The notes under the pieces are model-generated. The model did no database searches. It saw only the letters and a list, made by a program, of their open reading frames with translations, and was not told where the DNA came from. Source: an uncultured Bacillota bacterium (GTDB lineage: Bacteria > Bacillota > Clostridia > Peptostreptococcales > Anaerovoracaceae). Taken from it: a DNA stretch of 8,503 bases. The position numbers and the translations under genes are program-made. The stretch's first letter is position 1. Every line of letters starts with the position of its first letter. Shown here piece by piece: positions 5,424-8,503 of the stretch. Location of the stretch: the NCBI GenBank assembly GCA_946631075.1, contig CAMOZS010000060.1, positions 1 to 8,503 on the forward strand, in the 5' to 3' direction.

Positions 5424-8400
5424 CTACTGAGTCCGCGCCCGGCGGCGGGCTGCCAGCGTGATACCGCAGCCCAGCAGCAGGATGCTTCCCAGCAGGTAGA
5501 TCCAGGTCGTTCCCGGTCCGCCGGAGCTTGGGAGGGCCGCTCCCGGAGTATTGCCGAAGGTGACTGTCGCTCCCGCGTCGGCGGAATTGCTGATCTTCAC
5601 CATGTCGGTGGCATTGCCGTCGATGGGCTGACCGGCGTGCTCCCCGCTGCCATGGACGAGGACCGCTTCCATTTCATTGGTCTGACTGTTGGACCGTACC
5701 TGGAATACCGGATTCTCATCCGCCCGGACGTAACCGTCAGGAGCCTTGGTCTCCACGATCTCGTAGTAGCCTGTTTCCAGTCCGGTGAAGCTGAAGATGC
5801 CCGGATTCTCCGTGGATTCTGTGACTTCGCTCTCATCCCAGCCTGTATCCTTCACCCTGGGATCCAGGGAAGTGTACTTGACCAGCTTGAACCTGGCACC
5901 GGAAAGCCGCGGCGTTCCCGTCTCCACGTTGTCCTTGTCGACCTTGTGGATGGCGACGTTGATGGCCGGCTTCTTCTGGTTGGTGATGGTCCAGCCGCCG
6001 TCATCGCCCTGGTCCCACTTCACATAGTAGCTGGCGGTCTCGCCGTCAAAACCTTCGCGGCTGGTCGATCCCACGCTCTCGGTGTTGATCCTGATCTCGC
6101 TCAGCTCGTACTTGTACACATAGTACTTCCCATCGTCTGAATCCCGCTCAAAGAGCGGCAGATGGGTTATGCTGCCTTTCCAGACACCGCCGCTGACACC
6201 CTGGCCGGGTACGTTCTGTCCGGGCAGGATCAGTGTGGAGAAGCTGTCCTCCCCTTCGACCAGCTGCATGGTGTAATCCAGCTGTCCGGTCTGCGGGTCG
6301 GCGCTCATATCCAGGCGGTCCGGTATATCCTCCGCGTTCAGGATGACATTCCCGGAATTGGTCATCTCAAAGGACCACTCCTTCTTATCCTCGTTCGACC
6401 ATATATCGTGTGACTCATCCAGCGACAGGGAGACCTCTCTGGCCTCATTGACCGCGTTGATCCTGAAATATTCCCCTGAGTTCCAGTGGCTGCCGTTTCT
6501 GGGGCTGTCGAATCCTGCCCCGGTCACCGTATGCCAGTGGCCCTGATTATAGTATCTCGGTATGATGGTCAGTCCATAACCCTTCGGGATGAAGACGACG
6601 GTCGACAGATCGCTCCTGGTGCGGTTCCCGTTATACAGATTTACGGTTACCGGATAGATGGGCAGCGCCTGTGAGGCTCCCGCCGGCTTATATCTGGCCT
6701 CGTACTTCTTCTGCAAAAGCTGGAGGGTCAGGAAGTCATCCACATGACCGGATTCATCCTTCGTCCCGTTGGCGTTTTTCCACTCTTTTTCAATATCGAC
6801 CTGAGTATCCAGATCCGTCGGGCTGACCGGTTCGTTGACGATATCGAAGGTGTAGCTACCCTCCTCTTCACCGCCGATGATCCTGGAACTGTAGCCCTCC
6901 ACCGGGGTCTCTTTGATGTAATACATGTAGGATACGGCGATCTTCGTGCTTCCGTCGCTCAGGGTGTATTCTCCTGTCTTCGGAAGATCGCTGACTGTTT
7001 CGGTCCACTCGTTCTGCTTGGACAGCTGACCGGTGAAACCGGCTGCTTCTTCGATCTGCTGCGGACTGTATTCATTCTTCTGCGTCTGGCCCGGATGTTC
7101 AGGATCCGCCTGGGTCGTATAAGGCACCCGGTAAAGGGTATACCGGACGACATCAGCCGCGTGGTTCTCAGCGCCGTCGGACCAGATTTTGCTCACCGTC
7201 AGATCCGTCGTTTCGATATTGTTGGTAAACTCAGCCTTTGCGCTGTCCGGAACATTGGCGCCTACTTTGCCGGGGCTGACCGTCACGGTAATGCCATTGT
7301 CGCCGGCAAGGGCGGTGCCGTTGGTCGCAGCTGCCTCTGTCACCACGTAGGGACCGGGGGTCAGTCCTTCCAGCTCGATGGTTTCCGCCTGTCCGCCCGA
7401 CACTGTGATTTGAACGGTCCGGGTCTGCTCGCCGGCCGTGGCCGTATCCGCAACGCCCGTGACTGTGAATGTGTAGACCCCGTCCACAAGGCTGGTCAGA
7501 TCACCGGCCGCAGGCCGACCGTTCACCGTTACAGCCTTTGTGATCTTGAGAGACCCCTTCACCACGTTGCTGACTTCCAGCGGATCCGGCGTCAGCGTCC
7601 CGTCCTGCGAGGTCATGTGCTTGTCCTTGCCGACGATGAACTGCTGCTGGCCGTCCAGTTTGACGGTCGTGGCGGTCGTCTCCGGAGCACCGGTCTCCTC
7701 GACCTGCTTGATGTAATAGTAGTAGCGGTTGCCTTCCCCATCGGCTGCGGGAAGTCCAGCCTGCTCCAGGGCCGTGCTCCACTCCCAGTCATTGGTCTGG
7801 TCCAGGGTCACGGTTTTCGTAAAGGCCGGGTCATCCACATACTTCTTGTTGCTATTCGTATGGGTGGGCGGGTTGCCGTAGTTGATGGCAGCCTCTTCGG
7901 CTTCGCCTTCGCCAGACTCGCCGCCAGGCTGGTCATTATCCCCGCCGTCACCGGCTGCTTTAAGGGCCGGCGCCTTCATCATCATGCGGGAAGGAGCAGA
8001 AGCATTGTTAGCAACTAGCTTGAGACTTGGTTTGCGTCCTGAATTCGGGTCCATATCACCCCAGTTGTCGTTTTTAAATGAAATCGTCACGACCGGTCTG
8101 TCTATCTCAACGTTTCTTGTTTCTAACTTTGGTGTTCCCCCGTCATATGCTCCTACCGGTAAATCAACCCTTACATCGTTGATCTCCAGCTGCATGATAT
8201 TATTATGTGTTTGCCTGTAGTAACTGAATTGGACAGTGTCGCCAACGTGGTATTCTCCTTCAGACCTCAACAGCTCAACCCATTCATGATTCCCCCAATG
8301 CTGCTGCCATCTGACGATGATCGTTGCCGGCACAGCCCGCTCGGTATAGGTACTGCTGAACACAGCTTCTTCGGTTGCGTTCTCTCCAATGGTCTTGGTC

Positions 8401-8503
8401 ACCTGCCACTGATGCGCCGGGCTGTGATCTGTCAGCACGTAGTCTCCTGCAGACGTCGGCACGCCTTCTTCCCTTACGGTATAGGTCCCGGCCTTCAGGC
8501 CTT
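5424..8503 (-). CDS. Large CnaB/SpaA-repeat wall-anchored surface protein (5' end outside window)
   Basis: The frame is open to the window edge, so 1025 residues are visible and the N-terminus is missing; the GTG at 8462 is internal, since the 13 codons before it continue a bead ('GLKAGTYTVREE'). Parts, numbered from the first visible residue: tail of a bead (1-57); a CnaB bead with an insert and a linker (about 58-313); a prealbumin-like bead (314-430; K322, E389, N427/N428); a CnaB bead (431-558; K438, E531, N556); a CnaB bead with a roughly 175-residue insert (565-843; K572, E802, N841); a canonical SpaA bead (845-985; K853, 'VETKAPDGY' with E917, N984); and the sorting signal LPSSG (990-994), then a hydrophobic stretch and RRRARTQ. 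It is an exported, sortase-anchored stalk or adhesin. No pilin Lys motif (YPKN-like) is evident, so it is probably not a backbone pilin, although one could lie upstream. The downstream adhesin gene shares its anchor sequence. Confidence 0.93.
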   Translation of the reverse strand, partial: GLKAGTYTVREEGVPTSAGDYVLTDHSPAHQWQVTKTIGENATEEAVFSSTYTERAVPATIIVRWQQHWGNHEWVELLRSEGEYHVGDTVQFSYYRQTHNNIMQLEINDVRVDLPVGAYDGGTPKLETRNVEIDRPVVTISFKNDNWGDMDPNSGRKPSLKLVANNASAPSRMMMKAPALKAAGDGGDNDQPGGESGEGEAEEAAINYGNPPTHTNSNKKYVDDPAFTKTVTLDQTNDWEWSTALEQAGLPAADGEGNRYYYYIKQVEETGAPETTATTVKLDGQQQFIVGKDKHMTSQDGTLTPDPLEVSNVVKGSLKITKAVTVNGRPAAGDLTSLVDGVYTFTVTGVADTATAGEQTRTVQITVSGGQAETIELEGLTPGPYVVTEAAATNGTALAGDNGITVTVSPGKVGANVPDSAKAEFTNNIETTDLTVSKIWSDGAENHAADVVRYTLYRVPYTTQADPEHPGQTQKNEYSPQQIEEAAGFTGQLSKQNEWTETVSDLPKTGEYTLSDGSTKIAVSYMYYIKETPVEGYSSRIIGGEEEGSYTFDIVNEPVSPTDLDTQVDIEKEWKNANGTKDESGHVDDFLTLQLLQKKYEARYKPAGASQALPIYPVTVNLYNGNRTRSDLSTVVFIPKGYGLTIIPRYYNQGHWHTVTGAGFDSPRNGSHWNSGEYFRINAVNEAREVSLSLDESHDIWSNEDKKEWSFEMTNSGNVILNAEDIPDRLDMSADPQTGQLDYTMQLVEGEDSFSTLILPGQNVPGQGVSGGVWKGSITHLPLFERDSDDGKYYVYKYELSEIRINTESVGSTSREGFDGETASYYVKWDQGDDGGWTITNQKKPAINVAIHKVDKDNVETGTPRLSGARFKLVKYTSLDPRVKDTGWDESEVTESTENPGIFSFTGLETGYYEIVETKAPDGYVRADENPVFQVRSNSQTNEMEAVLVHGSGEHAGQPIDGNATDMVKISNSADAGATVTFGNTPGAALPSSGGPGTTWIYLLGSILLLGCGITLAARRRARTQ
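5427..5534 (-). other. Sortase sorting signal LPSSG of the partial surface protein
   Basis: Visible residues 990-1025 hold LPSSG, GGPGTTW, a hydrophobic segment with one cysteine, and the basic tail RRRARTQ. The fourth motif residue is Ser in place of Thr. The match to the neighbouring protein's signal implies that the same sortase handles both. Confidence 0.9.
5476..5524 (-). repeat. 49-bp direct repeat in the anchor region, copy in the partial surface protein
   Basis: Partner of the block at 124-172, same orientation and same codon phase, 5352 bases apart (a multiple of three). Recombination between the copies would remove the downstream adhesin gene while leaving the upstream gene in frame with the other tail (RRRIV instead of RRRARTQ). 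Confidence 0.9.

Noticed and set aside
5286..6140. Plus-strand frame starting in the intergenic region
   Set aside because: Most of it is antisense to the SpaA bead and sorting signal; it only looks attractive because the opposite strand is also open through the gap.
6744..8018. 424-codon open frame on the plus strand
   Set aside because: Antisense to several clear CnaB and prealbumin-like beads of the partial surface protein; the product is a low-information mix of Arg, Gly, Val and Leu with no motif.
8460..8462. GTG as the start codon of the partial surface protein
   Set aside because: The frame is open for 13 more codons to the window edge and these encode a typical bead end ('TYTVREE'); there is no signal peptide after the GTG. 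The true start is outside the window.

Overview
The window looks like a fragment of a low-abundance-cysteine, moderately GC-rich Gram-positive (Firmicutes) genome, most likely a gut or oral member of the Clostridia or Erysipelotrichia. The reasons are: both long genes end in an LPxxG-type sortase sorting signal with a hydrophobic segment and an Arg tail; the first gene opens with the 'TTYLLILPAMTLD' style of N-terminal membrane segment seen on long CnaB surface proteins of these groups; and both genes are built from CnaB/SpaA beads and related isopeptide-fold domains. Hand counts of sample stretches give about 58-60% GC in typical coding DNA. The species cannot be named from this window.

Layout. 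All real coding is on the minus strand, so the direction of transcription is from 8503 down to 1. At 8503-5424 lies the 3' part (1025 codons visible) of a large multi-domain surface protein whose start is outside the window. Then comes a 225-bp intergenic stretch (5199-5423), which holds a possible 35-codon small ORF, two hairpins that could end transcription, and an extended -10 promoter. At 5198-78 lies a complete 1706-residue fibro-slime/CnaB adhesin. At 1-77 there is no gene, but there is a perfect 9-bp inverted repeat that may be the start of a terminator. No rRNA, tRNA, CRISPR array, transposase or sortase gene is visible.

How the parts fit. Both proteins should be exported by Sec, fold into strings of isopeptide-stabilised beads, and be joined to the cell wall (or a pilus) by a sortase encoded elsewhere. 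The complete protein carries a PA14-like fibro-slime domain, which is the likely ligand-binding head, at its distal half. The partial protein has large extra modules set into its CnaB domains. The two genes end in almost the same 49 bases, so they share a recent or actively homogenised anchor.

The most unusual feature is architectural. In three separate CnaB domains across the two proteins, different large modules seem to be inserted at about the same place in the bead: one with His/Cys repeats and a possible carbohydrate-binding segment, and two others with 'strand-DxW' endings. One of these has clearly lower GC than its surroundings. The outermost visible beads of the partial protein also seem to have lost residues of the isopeptide triad, while wall-proximal beads keep them.
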